Shown here piece by piece: positions 1 to 8,205 of a DNA stretch of 47,877 bases. The DNA comes from an uncultured Clostridia bacterium. Lineage in GTDB: Bacteria; Bacillota; Clostridia; TANB77; CAG-508. Position 1 is the first letter of the stretch; every line of letters starts with the position of its first letter. The stretch spans positions 1 through 47,877 of the forward strand of contig CAKPNI010000011.1 of NCBI GenBank assembly GCA_934168355.1, given 5' to 3'. A program made the translations under genes and the position numbers. A model generated the notes under the pieces. The model did no database searches. It worked only from the letters and a program-made list of their open reading frames with translations, and was not told the origin of the DNA.

Positions 1-205
1 TAGAATGTTTGCCAGAATTAACAGGCAAGGAAACTTAAGGATTAAGGTACGGACTTAAGTGGCGATCTGGTGTCTAAGAACAAACTTAGATGTTTCTTTT
101 AAACGGAAACGGCTATGTAGTAATATATAGTAGGAAATAGAGAAATTCAACCAGACCTAAACCGTAAAATTTACTTGAGTTTTTACCATCTGTAAACTTT
201 AAATC
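1..205 (+). ncRNA. ole: 3' part of probable OLE RNA (5' end outside window)
   Basis: No credible reading frame occupies this stretch, yet it is less A+T-rich than normal intergenic DNA here and is full of short purine-rich blocks and local pairings (for example GCCAG near 10 with CTGGT near 67, and the AACTTAAGG and GGACTTAAG blocks), as in a structured RNA. The identification rests mainly on context. The gene directly downstream looks like OapA, the membrane partner of the large OLE (ornate, large, extremophilic) RNA, and OLE genes are known to lie just upstream of oapA. OLE is about 600 nt, so only the distal third would be here. A terminator-like hairpin follows at 210-241. I inferred the family by position and protein partner and did not match a covariance model. 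Another long structured RNA is the main alternative. Confidence 0.55.
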
Positions 206-209
206 TTGG

Positions 210-241
210 AAATAGAAATAAGTTCTATTTTCTTTTTTTTA
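210..241 (+). terminator. Intrinsic terminator between OLE-like RNA and oapA
   Basis: An 8-bp stem AAATAGAA/TTCTATTT with a 5-nt loop is followed by TC and eight T residues. It would end the upstream RNA, and reading through it would supply oapA mRNA, so it could set the ratio of RNA to protein. Confidence 0.6.
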
Positions 242-272
242 CAAAATTAAAATAAGGAGGGGTTAGACTTAA

Positions 273-833
273 ATGTCTAATAAAAATATGAAAGAAAAAA
301 ATAATAAACAAGATAATTCAAATATAAAATGGGCCCTGCAGGCCTTTGTGTTAACATTTATACTGTCAAGCGCGGTATCATTTATATCAAATAATGGTAT
401 AGAAAACTTAAATATATTTGCGTCTATAATAATATTAATTGCAGTTATATTTATAGGTATAATTTTTGATATAATAGGTGTTGCTGTAACAGTTGCAGAA
501 GAAGGTCACTTCCACGCAAAAGCTACTAAAAAGGCAGATGGAGCTAAGACATCTCTTAAACTTATAAAAAATGCTTCAAAGGTTGCAAATATTTGCGCTG
601 ATGTAATTGGGGATATTTGTGGTGTTGTAAGTGGTGCAATAAGTGCAATGATTGCATTAAAAATTTCAAATACATATGGTGTTTCAAGTAATATTCAGTT
701 TTTGGTAAGTGCTTTGGTTGCCTCTATTACTGTTAGTGGTAAGGCAATTGGTAAAGGTATAGCAAATAAAGAGTCTACTCAAATTGTGGATATGGTGGGT
801 AAAGTCCTAGGAAAAGTAAATAAAAACAATTGA
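273..833 (+). CDS. oapA: OapA-like membrane protein (OLE-associated protein A)
   Basis: A 186-aa multi-pass membrane protein. Hydrophobic segments lie at about 20-40, 47-72, 105-128 and 138-160. A charged/His segment (AEEGHFHAKATKKADG, about 75-90) follows the second segment, and a DxxxD pair (D110, D114) sits in the third. OapA proteins of other Firmicutes are of this size, share distant similarity with CorB/CNNM magnesium-transporter membrane domains, and carry an important acidic pair at a similar place. OapA binds OLE RNA at the membrane and is linked to adaptation to cold, alcohols, Mg2+ and energy stress. The start is the ATG with AGGAGG 11 nt upstream. The structured RNA region immediately upstream fits the known OLE-oapA order. 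The family call is from memory of length, topology and motif, not a search. Confidence 0.75.
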   Translation: MSNKNMKEKNNKQDNSNIKWALQAFVLTFILSSAVSFISNNGIENLNIFASIIILIAVIFIGIIFDIIGVAVTVAEEGHFHAKATKKADGAKTSLKLIKNASKVANICADVIGDICGVVSGAISAMIALKISNTYGVSSNIQFLVSALVASITVSGKAIGKGIANKESTQIVDMVGKVLGKVNKNN

Positions 834-891
834 GATTATGTAAAACAATGTCGGAAAATGCGGATAAATCAAAGAAATTTTAAAAACGCTA

Positions 892-920
892 TTGCAATTT
901 TATAACAATTGTGATATATT
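892..920 (+). promoter_or_regulatory. Sigma-A type promoter for the 111-aa gene
   Basis: TTGCAA (892-897) and TATATT (915-920) are separated by 17 nt. They lie upstream of AAGAAAGG (943-950), the ribosome binding site for the TTG start at 959. Confidence 0.55.
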
Positions 921-958
921 ATGTAAAGGTTGTTGAAAAATGAAGAAAGGATGTCATT

Positions 959-1294
959 TTGAAAACATTTTTTGATGGAATATTTATTTCCAAAGAACAC
1001 TTAGAGGAGGCTGGGATTAAATATCCAATAAAGCTAGAGTATTACAAAATAGCACGAGATGAAAATGTTAGAAATACAGACAAAATAAATGAAACAGAAA
1101 ATACTAGGGGAAAATATGGAATAGAGGTAGTAAAGACAGAATATTTAGAAGGTAATGTTAAAATTGAAACTAAGGAAGTTACAGATGTAACAAATGATTT
1201 AGATGAAGCTGATAGAATTTTGACATTACTTAGAAACAACGAGGTAACACCGGTGAGTGTTGAAGATGTTTTGGAAGATTTACAGAAAGTGTAG
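959..1294 (+). CDS. DUF6514-like small protein of unknown function
   Basis: A 111-aa soluble protein starting with TTG (959), with AAAGG 8 nt upstream. The ATG at 951 is in another frame and stops after three codons. The pattern is a 'YGIEV' strand in the middle, a variable linker, then 'DEADRILTLLRNNEVTPVSVEDVLED' split over a helix and the C-terminus (residues about 80-107). This matches my memory of the clostridial DUF6514 family (about 100-115 aa, YGIEvek then V-x-P-x-x-l-x-dvv near the end). The family has no assigned function. It has its own promoter and is followed by a palindromic repeat before topA. No membrane segment or signal peptide is visible. Confidence 0.55.
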   Translation: MKTFFDGIFISKEHLEEAGIKYPIKLEYYKIARDENVRNTDKINETENTRGKYGIEVVKTEYLEGNVKIETKEVTDVTNDLDEADRILTLLRNNEVTPVSVEDVLEDLQKV

Positions 1295-1301
1295 AAGAGA
1301 A

Positions 1302-1354
1302 TTTTGAAATGGGGACGGTTCTTTTTTGAAAAAGGAACCGTCCCCATTTCAAAA
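1302..1354. repeat. Palindromic repeat copy A (GGGGACGGTTC type)
   Basis: A near-perfect inverted repeat: TTTTGAAATGGGGACGGTTC and its complement surround a short T/A loop. It is a variant of the element also seen at 3521, 8129, 33756 and 39590 (core GGGACCGTTTCTTTT). It could act as a bidirectional terminator between the 111-aa gene and topA. It resembles REP/MITE-type small palindromes, but no transposase lies nearby. Confidence 0.8.
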
Positions 1355-1380
1355 AGTCCGTCACCAATTGGGAATTTCCA

Positions 1381-1409
1381 TTGACTTTTAGTCCAAATGT
1401 TTGTATAAT
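1381..1409 (+). promoter_or_regulatory. topA promoter, near consensus
   Basis: TTGACT (1381-1386), a 17-nt spacer and TATAAT (1404-1409), then the Shine-Dalgarno AAAGGAG at about 1431-1437 and ATG at 1444. Confidence 0.75.
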
Positions 1410-1443
1410 TTAATACAATTCAAGAAATTGAAAGGAGCAAAAG

Positions 1444-3510
1444 ATGGCAGACAAATTAATAATAGTAGAATCACCTGCAAAGGCGAACACAATAAAAAAA
1501 TTCCTAGGAGGAAGCACAAAGGTTGTAGCTTCAATGGGACATATAAGAGATTTACCTAAATCAAAATTAGGAGTAGATATAGAGCACGATTTTGAACCGC
1601 AATATATAAATATTAGGGGAAAGGGAGATTTAATAAAAGCATTAAAAAAAGATGCAAAAGCAGCAAAAAAAGTGTATCTTGCAACTGACCCGGACCGTGA
1701 GGGAGAAGCTATTGCATGGCATTTAGCTCATATTTTAGAAGAAAATGAAAGCAAAATTACAAGAGTTACATTTAACGAAATAACAAAAGGAGCAGTACAA
1801 AAAGCAATAAAAGAGCCTAGAGATATAGATATAAATTTGGTTGATGCTCAGCAAGCAAGAAGGGTTTTAGATAGGATAGTTGGATATAAAATAAGTCCAG
1901 TTCTTTGGAAAAAAGTAAAAAGAGGGCTATCAGCAGGTCGTGTACAGTCAGTAGCAGTTAAGCTAATAGTCGATAGAGAAAATGAAATTGAAAACTTTAT
2001 TCCAGAAGAATATTGGAACATATATGTTAATTTGCTAGATAAAAATTCCAAAAAAGAATTTGAAGCTCATTTTACAGGAAAAAATAACAAAAAAATAGAA
2101 CTTCATTCTAAGGAAGAAGTAGATGAAATTTTAAAAGATATAGAAAATGCAAAATATGTAGTAACAGATATAAAGAAAAGTGAGAGAAAAAGACAGCCTG
2201 CACCACCATTTACAACGAGTACAATGCAACAAGAAGCTTCAAGAAAATTAAACTTCACATTAAAAAGAACAATGTCAGTTGCACAAGTTCTTTATGAAGG
2301 AATAAAACTTCCACAAGGACATACTGGACTTATTACATACATGAGAACAGACTCAACAAGAATTTCAGAAGAAGCAAGAGCAGCAGCTAAAGAAGAGATT
2401 TTGAAAACTTATGGTGAAAAATACTATGAAAATAGATATTATAGAACAAACAAAGATGCTCAAGATGCGCATGAGGCAATAAGACCAGCACATATTGAAC
2501 TTTCACCAGACGAAATAAAAGAATATTTAACTCCGGAGCAATATAAATTATATAAACTAATATATAATAGATTTTTAGCAAGTCAAATGCCTGCAGCTGT
2601 ATATGACACAATGCAAGTATCAATAAAAGCCAATGATTATGACTTTAAAGCAAATGGTCAAAGCCTAAAATTCCAAGGATTTATGGTTTTATATGTAGAG
2701 GGAACAGATGAAAAACAAGTAGAAGAAAAAGGAATGTTACCACCATTAGAAGTAAAACAAGAAGTAGAAAAGAAAAAAATAAATCCAAAACAAAGTTTTA
2801 CAGAACCACCACCAAGATATACAGAAGCAAGTTTGGTCAAGGCTTTAGAGGAAAAAGGAATAGGTAGACCATCAACATATTCTCCAATTATTACAACAAT
2901 AATAGATAGACACTATATTCAAAAAGAGCAAAAACAACTTGTTCCAACAGAGCTTGGAAAGGTTGTAAATAAGCTTTTGGTAGAAAACTTTGCCGATGTT
3001 GTAAACGAAGAATTTACCGCAAATATCGAAACAAGATTTGATAGAATAGCAGAAGGTAATGAAAAGTGGAAAAACATAATTAGAGAATTTTATGGACCAT
3101 TTATCAAGGAAGTTGAGAAAGTAGAAGAAGAGCTAGAACATGTAAAACTTGAAGATGAAGTATCAGATGTAGTTTGTGAGAAATGTGGCAGATTAATGGT
3201 TTATAAATATGGAAGATACGGAAAATTTTTAGCTTGTCCCGGTTTCCCGGAATGTAGAAATGCTAAGGCAATTGTGGAAACAATAGATGTTCCTTGCCCT
3301 AATTGTGGGGGAACCATTCAAGTTAAAAAGACTAAAAGAGGCAGAAAATTCTACGTTTGTGAAAATAATCCGGATAAGTGTAATTATATTTCTTGGAATA
3401 AGCCTAAAGTTGGAGAAATATGGGACCCAGAGAACCAAGAAAAAGTTGATACTGGAGAAAAAAAGACAAGAAAAAAGACTACTAGAAAAAAGAAAACAAG
3501 TAAAAAGTAA
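1444..3510 (+). CDS. topA: DNA topoisomerase I (type IA)
   Basis: This 688-aa enzyme relaxes negative supercoils by cutting and rejoining one DNA strand through a 5'-phosphotyrosine. The TOPRIM domain is at the N-terminus: IIVESPAKA (E9 region) and DPDREGEA (D82, D84, E86) bind Mg2+. The catalytic tyrosine is Y299 in YMRTDSTR. Two zinc ribbons end the protein (CEKCG from C578, then CPNCGG about 40 residues later), followed by a Lys/Arg-rich tail (KKTRKKTTRKKKTSKK), as usual in Firmicutes. Length is normal. The start has a good AAAGGAG and a near-consensus promoter upstream. In many Firmicutes topA follows dprA; here it follows the 111-aa gene and repeat A. Confidence 0.98.
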   Translation: MADKLIIVESPAKANTIKKFLGGSTKVVASMGHIRDLPKSKLGVDIEHDFEPQYINIRGKGDLIKALKKDAKAAKKVYLATDPDREGEAIAWHLAHILEENESKITRVTFNEITKGAVQKAIKEPRDIDINLVDAQQARRVLDRIVGYKISPVLWKKVKRGLSAGRVQSVAVKLIVDRENEIENFIPEEYWNIYVNLLDKNSKKEFEAHFTGKNNKKIELHSKEEVDEILKDIENAKYVVTDIKKSERKRQPAPPFTTSTMQQEASRKLNFTLKRTMSVAQVLYEGIKLPQGHTGLITYMRTDSTRISEEARAAAKEEILKTYGEKYYENRYYRTNKDAQDAHEAIRPAHIELSPDEIKEYLTPEQYKLYKLIYNRFLASQMPAAVYDTMQVSIKANDYDFKANGQSLKFQGFMVLYVEGTDEKQVEEKGMLPPLEVKQEVEKKKINPKQSFTEPPPRYTEASLVKALEEKGIGRPSTYSPIITTIIDRHYIQKEQKQLVPTELGKVVNKLLVENFADVVNEEFTANIETRFDRIAEGNEKWKNIIREFYGPFIKEVEKVEEELEHVKLEDEVSDVVCEKCGRLMVYKYGRYGKFLACPGFPECRNAKAIVETIDVPCPNCGGTIQVKKTKRGRKFYVCENNPDKCNYISWNKPKVGEIWDPENQEKVDTGEKKTRKKTTRKKKTSKK

Positions 3511-3520
3511 TTTTTCTCAT

Positions 3521-3603
3521 AGGGACCGTTTCTTTTTCCATTGGGACCGTTTCTTTTCGCGAAAAGAAACGGTCCCAGTGAAAAAAGAAACGATCTTTTC
3601 ACG
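3521..3603. repeat. Palindromic repeat copy B (double-arm form)
   Basis: Two tandem copies of GGGACCGTTTCTTTT are followed, after CGCG, by two inverted copies (AAAAGAAACGGTCCC, then a degenerate AAAAAAGAAACGATC). The whole folds into one long hairpin just after topA. It ends right before CGAAAGGAGG, the Shine-Dalgarno of the next gene. It is nearly the same arrangement as copy E at 39590. Confidence 0.85.
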
Positions 3604-3618
3604 AAAGGAGGTATGAAA

Positions 3619-4483
3619 ATGAAAGAACAAAAATATATTTTAAAAAATCAAGATTCATTCGAGATAAAGCACATCTTTGATTGTGGACAATGTTTCAGAT
3701 GGAATGAAGAACAAGACAAAAGCTACACAGGGATAATAAAACAAGGTGTATTAAATGTTCAAAAAAAAGATAATGAAATAGTTTTCAAGGGAAAGCTTGA
3801 ACGGAGATATTAAAGAAATTGTTACAAATTATTTTGATTTAAATAGAAATTATTCTGAAATTAAAGATAAACTTTCTAAAGTAGATGAAAATGTTAATTT
3901 GAGTATTAAATATGGAGAAGGAATAAGAATTTTAAATCAAGATTTATGGGAGACAATTATTTCTTTTATAATTTCCGCAAATAATAATATTCCGAGGATA
4001 AAAGGCATTATTGAAAGGCTATCTGAAAAATATGGAGAGGAGATTAATTGGAATGGTAAAAAGTATTATACTTTTCCAACTCCAGAAAGTCTTAAAAATG
4101 TATCTGTACAGGATTTTAGAGATTTAGGTACAGGTTTTAGAGACATTAGATTATATGAAACAACTAAAATGGTTTTAGATAAAAAAGTAGATTTACAGGA
4201 ATTGCATAATATAGAAACAACAAAAGCTAGAGATGAATTATTATCTCTTTCTGGTGTTGGACCTAAGGTTGCTGATTGTATTTTGCTTTTTTCTGATTTG
4301 AAAAGATTTGATGTTTTCCCAATTGATGTTTGGGTTAGAAGAGTTATGAATGAATTGTATATTAAAAATCCTGATGAGACTAAGGTTAATAAAAGGGATA
4401 TTGCTCGAATTGCTAAGGAGAAGTTTGGAGAGTTGGAGGGATTGGCTCAGCAGTATTTGTTTTATTGGAAAAGAGATGCGTAA
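3619..4483 (+). pseudogene. ogg: 8-oxoguanine DNA glycosylase, frameshifted
   Basis: Two adjacent frames together encode one OGG-type glycosylase/AP lyase, which removes 8-oxoguanine from DNA. The first part (3619-3813) holds the N-terminal domain with FDCGQCFRW and YTGI. The second (from about 3797 to 4483) holds the HhH-GPD domain, with GVGPKVAD (the catalytic lysine follows the hairpin glycine-proline) and PIDVWVRR (the conserved aspartate). The shift is at about 3790-3797: removing one base near AAGCTTGAAC would join ...KGKLNGDIKEI. ATG 3619 is preferred because AGGAGG is 7 nt upstream; ATG 3613 would leave only 1 nt. Everything else looks intact, so this is either recent decay or a one-base sequence error. 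Confidence 0.85.
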
Positions 4484-4495
4484 GTTACCATAATA

Positions 4496-4524
4496 TTGAA
4501 AAATTTGGAAAATTATGTTATAAT
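4496..4524 (+). promoter_or_regulatory. Promoter for the ABC ATPase gene
   Basis: TTGAAA (4496-4501), a 17-nt spacer and TATAAT (4519-4524). It starts directly after the ogg frame and makes the ATG at 4558 the natural start. Confidence 0.65.
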
Positions 4525-4557
4525 TTCAATTGGATATCATTTTTATGGAGGAAAAAT

Positions 4558-6465
4558 ATGAGATTAAAAGGAAAAAACGGAACATCAATTGAATTATTAA
4601 CTAAAAAAATAAAAAAAGAACTAAAATTAGAATATCCTGAAATTAAAAGGAAAGACAAGAAAAACAAAGTAATAAAGAGAGTAAAAGATGGAAGACTTAC
4701 TGCTAGTGACTGGAATTATGTTTATTGTGGTTTAAGCGGTATGAGAAGGCTAATGTTAGATAAATTTGATAACGAACTGACAAGAAAAATTATTTCAAAA
4801 GAGGATACAAGCAGATTGAGGATTATTATTTTAGAATATAAAAACTTAATTGATAATTTTATGGATAGAATAATGTCTAGTGTTATGTTTGAACGTCAAA
4901 TGCAAGAACAAATCGAATCACTATATGAATATTCTCAAATTGCTCAGGCGGCTCGTGATGGAATAATATTAAAGCAAGAGGAAAAAGAGGAAATTATAAA
5001 TGGAGAAAAAAAGACAATAAAATATGATACGACAATGTCTGCGAGAGAAGCTATTAGAATTATAATACAATATGAAAGACAAGTAAATGCGATATATTCT
5101 GATAAATTGACAGATTATTTAGGATTGGGATTGGCAATAGCAGGAGTAATTGGAACTATTTTTTTTAACGATAAGCAAAATGAAGTAGATAGCTCATTTA
5201 TAGTACTTAAATCAGCTAGTCAAATTGGAACAGAATTGTTAAAAAAAATGATAAAGCAAAAATTGCAGGTAAATGAAAAATGGGATAAGGCTGATCAAAT
5301 TAGAACTAGACAAGAAGGAATAAAAGATGATTTATTAGAAAATGAACAAATAAATGAGATGGAAACAAATGCTATTATAGAAGAGTTAAAAGCAAAGACG
5401 AAGGAAGAAAAAAAGATAGAAAACCAGATTAAAGACGATGAATTGTTTTTAGATACAATTTCTAGTTTAACACAAGCACTTTTTATGGGAACATATATAA
5501 GTAGAAATGTTTTAATAAAGGAAAATGGGAAACTTGATGGAAAATCTCTTGCAAATGCATTAATATCTATGAAAGCAAATGAAATGATATCTTCAAAAAT
5601 ATATAGTTTATATATGAAAATAGAGAAAAATAAAGACAAATACAAGGATTTTGAATCACTTTGTAAACAGACTCAAGATATAATTTCTCAAATGGAAGAA
5701 AAAGTTTATCCTTTAAAAGGTGCAGAAAAACAATTTGACTCATTTGAGATAAAGGATTTGGATGCAAAATTTTATCCAAAAATGGACTATGAAACAGGGG
5801 AAGTAAGATACGCAACTAATATAAAAATACCTGAATTTAGTATGAAAAGAGGCGACATAGTATTGTTGTCAGGGGTATCAGGAGCTGGAAAGAGTACATT
5901 TTTAAGATTATTAAAAAGAGGAGATATAAATAATAGAAAGGTCATAAAGCTAAGTAATGAAGAAGAAGTTGATAACTTAGGAAATCAATTTATTTCATTT
6001 AGACCAAGTATGGATTTAGGAAATGAAAGCTCAGTATTGCAACAAATAACAGGCAAAAAGAATGTTTCTGATTTGAGTAAAAAAGAGAAAATAAAGTTGC
6101 ATAAAATTTTAGAGGAGTTACATTTAGAGTTTCCTAATTTAATAGAGCAATTGTCAACAAGAAAGTTTATGGAATTTTCGACAGGACAACAAAGAAGACT
6201 TATACTTTCTAAATTGTTTTATAGAATTGATGATGGAGAATCTATTGTTATCGTTGATGAACCTGTTGGAAATGTTGAGGATAAATTGATAAAAGAGCAG
6301 TTGGAAATGATAAAGAGATATGCTATGAGAAAAAATGTGATGCTTTTATTAACAACACATAGATTGGATTTAGCAGAAAATTTGGCAACAAAGAGATATC
6401 ATATTAACGAAAATGGTATTATGGAGCAAATGGAAGTACAGAAGCAGGATAAAGAAAGGGATTAG
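4558..6465 (+). CDS. Single-chain ABC ATPase with long helical N-terminus and one membrane segment
   Basis: A 635-aa protein of unknown role. Residues 1-180 are charged and helical, about 186-205 (LGLGLAIAGVIGTIFF) form one likely membrane helix, and about 210-400 are rich in K/E helices. An ABC ATPase domain ends it: Walker A SGVSGAGKST (about 437-446), signature STGQQRR (541-547) in place of LSGGQ, Walker B SIVIVDEP (D567, E568) and the H-loop TTHR (H601). The nucleotide-binding parts look active. The layout is not that of an ordinary transporter, which would have about six membrane helices, nor of an SMC/Rad50. The start follows GGAGG and its own promoter; the longer frame from 4465 lies in ogg. 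It might be an SMC-like or membrane-tethered regulatory ATPase, but I cannot assign a family. Confidence 0.7.
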   Translation: MRLKGKNGTSIELLTKKIKKELKLEYPEIKRKDKKNKVIKRVKDGRLTASDWNYVYCGLSGMRRLMLDKFDNELTRKIISKEDTSRLRIIILEYKNLIDNFMDRIMSSVMFERQMQEQIESLYEYSQIAQAARDGIILKQEEKEEIINGEKKTIKYDTTMSAREAIRIIIQYERQVNAIYSDKLTDYLGLGLAIAGVIGTIFFNDKQNEVDSSFIVLKSASQIGTELLKKMIKQKLQVNEKWDKADQIRTRQEGIKDDLLENEQINEMETNAIIEELKAKTKEEKKIENQIKDDELFLDTISSLTQALFMGTYISRNVLIKENGKLDGKSLANALISMKANEMISSKIYSLYMKIEKNKDKYKDFESLCKQTQDIISQMEEKVYPLKGAEKQFDSFEIKDLDAKFYPKMDYETGEVRYATNIKIPEFSMKRGDIVLLSGVSGAGKSTFLRLLKRGDINNRKVIKLSNEEEVDNLGNQFISFRPSMDLGNESSVLQQITGKKNVSDLSKKEKIKLHKILEELHLEFPNLIEQLSTRKFMEFSTGQQRRLILSKLFYRIDDGESIVIVDEPVGNVEDKLIKEQLEMIKRYAMRKNVMLLLTTHRLDLAENLATKRYHINENGIMEQMEVQKQDKERD

Positions 6466-6492
6466 ATTTATAATACAATAAAAATATTTTAT

Positions 6493-6526
6493 TAAAAAAG
6501 CGAGAATTATAGTAGCAATTCTCGCT
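6493..6526 (-). terminator. Terminator for the DUF4143 ATPase gene (minus strand)
   Basis: A 10-bp stem AGCGAGAATT/AATTCTCGCT with an 8-nt loop. The run of A residues before it on plus becomes the U-tract on minus. It lies between two convergent genes and has no T-tract on plus. Confidence 0.7.
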
Positions 6527-6593
6527 TGGGTTACTTCAATGTCTTCCTATGCTGGTCAACAAAAATGATCATAGTATTTATAAATCAGTTATA

Positions 6594-7928
6594 TTAATGT
6601 TCCCTTAAAAATCTTTTCAAAAAGAATGCCAAGAAATAAGGAAAAGTATAAAATTTCCCATTAAAACCAATATTTTTATTACAAAGTTTTATACCATATT
6701 TTATATCTTTAAACTTATTACTATCTATTAAATTATTTAAAGAAATTGTTGCATTATCATTTGCTTTTACTTCAACAGGAATTAGAGAATTTTTATCTCT
6801 AATAAAAAAGTCCATTTCTATTGTTCCTTTTTCATTTTTATAAAAATATAATTTATAACCCTGTTTAACTAACATTTCTCCAACAATATTTTCATATATA
6901 GCACCTTTATAGGCATTAAAATTTTTATTAAATCTTAAATCTTCTTGTGCTTCTTCATCTAGCGAGCCTATTAATATTCCAGTATCCCCAAAATATAATC
7001 TAAAATTATCGGGATTATAATTACCACCCAAAGGAAGTTCAGGTGTTTCCATACAATATGAAATATTTGTTATTCCAGCATTATTTAACCATTCAATTGT
7101 ACCTATATATTCTCTACTTCTTGCACCATCTTCTACTTTTGATATTTGAAATTTTTTATTTTCATTACCTAAAAAAGTAGGAATTTTTCTATATACATTT
7201 AATATTTTTCCTTGGTCTAATCCGTTTGCATATTTAGTAATATCTTCTTCATAATCTAATAAAATTTGTCTTTGTAATTCTAGAGTTCCACTATAATTTT
7301 TTTGTGTTACAAACTGATTAACAATTGCTGGCATTCCACCTATTACCATATATTCTTTGAAGTTAGACATCATAACATCATATTGTACAGTGCTTAATGG
7401 TTTTAAATCAAGCATATGTTTATACAAATCTTCTATCTGGTCTTCTTTGTAGCCTTTTGCCCATAAAAATTCCTCAAAATCCATAGAATACATATTATAA
7501 TCTATTTTATTTCCGACACTGTTTGACTCTATTTCTTTATAATTTATTCCCATTAGCGAACCTGAACAAATCACATCATATCTTCCGTCTTGATTAAATG
7601 ATTTTAAAGAGGTAGCACAATTAATACATTCTTGAAGTTCATCAAAAAAGATTAATGTTTTTCCCGGTATAAATTTTAAATCGGGATTTTTTAAAGATAT
7701 ACTTTTGATAATGTTATCTACTTCATAACCGTCATCAAATATATCTTTATATTGCTTTTGAAGAGCAAAGTTAATTTCAATTACATTAGGATAATTATTT
7801 TTGGCAAAATTTTCAATTGCATCGGTTTTTCCAATTTGTCTTGCTCCTTTTATTATTAAGGGCATTTTGTTTATATCATTTTTCCAATTGATTAAATATT
7901 CATCAATTTTTCTTCTTAATCTGGTCAT
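6594..7928 (-). CDS. AAA ATPase with DUF4143 domain (copy 1)
   Basis: A 444-aa P-loop ATPase of the AAA_14/DUF4143 family, common in anaerobes and archaea and without a settled function. The N-terminal part has the Walker A KGARQIGKT (about 27-35) and Walker B LIFFDELQE. 'GGMPAIVN' marks the DUF4143 start. The C-terminus has MDFFIRDKNSLIPVEVKA, a D...ExK arrangement seen in PD-(D/E)XK nuclease folds. The ATG at 7928 is chosen because AGAGGTGAT is 5 nt upstream; the GTG at 7937 lies inside that site. A second family member sits at 41675-42982. The gene is divergent from smc and has its own terminator. Confidence 0.85.
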   Translation of the reverse strand: MTRLRRKIDEYLINWKNDINKMPLIIKGARQIGKTDAIENFAKNNYPNVIEINFALQKQYKDIFDDGYEVDNIIKSISLKNPDLKFIPGKTLIFFDELQECINCATSLKSFNQDGRYDVICSGSLMGINYKEIESNSVGNKIDYNMYSMDFEEFLWAKGYKEDQIEDLYKHMLDLKPLSTVQYDVMMSNFKEYMVIGGMPAIVNQFVTQKNYSGTLELQRQILLDYEEDITKYANGLDQGKILNVYRKIPTFLGNENKKFQISKVEDGARSREYIGTIEWLNNAGITNISYCMETPELPLGGNYNPDNFRLYFGDTGILIGSLDEEAQEDLRFNKNFNAYKGAIYENIVGEMLVKQGYKLYFYKNEKGTIEMDFFIRDKNSLIPVEVKANDNATISLNNLIDSNKFKDIKYGIKLCNKNIGFNGKFYTFPYFLAFFLKRFLREH

Positions 7929-8128
7929 ATTTATCACCTCTTTATATATTATATCACAAAATTCTTAACAATACAACGATAAAAAACACAAAATTCCAGA
8001 CATAAAAACTAAAAAAATCACAAAATTCCTAAAAAAGATTTCAAAAATGTAACAATGCAAAAAATATTAATTATATAAAATATAACCTTGAAAAATCCGA
8101 CATTTTAATATAAAATACAACTAAAAAA

Positions 8129-8190
8129 TGTTCACAAAAGAACCGGTCCCAAACGAACATGTTCATAAAAGAACCGGTCCCAAACGAACA
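8129..8190. repeat. Repeat copy C: two tandem 31-bp units before smc
   Basis: Two exactly abutting 31-bp units (8129-8159 and 8160-8190) differ at one base. Each begins TGTTC, ends GAACA and contains AAAAGAACCGGTCCC. Unlike copies A, B and E there is no large inverted arm, only direct repetition. The second unit ends just before AAGAAAGGA, the smc ribosome binding site. Confidence 0.85.
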
Positions 8191-8205
8191 AAGAAAGGAA
8201 AAAAC

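Noticed and set aside
1..205. tmRNA or RNase P RNA in the left end
   Set aside because: Neither the tmRNA tag/TTCGA-type acceptor end nor the conserved RNase P blocks are present; the OapA-like neighbour points to OLE.
4465..4557. Longer start for the ABC ATPase
   Set aside because: It overlaps ogg and lies upstream of the promoter -10; GGAGG supports 4558.
5295..5815. Minus-strand ORFs within the ABC ATPase gene
   Set aside because: Shadow frames of a well-supported gene, with low-complexity F/S/I-rich translations.
8129..8190. CRISPR array
   Set aside because: Only two abutting units, no spacers and no cas genes.
8128..8205. N-terminal extension of SMC by 26 codons
   Set aside because: It reads only through repeat C; the standard SMC start MYLKRLELQGFKSF with a good RBS is at 8206.
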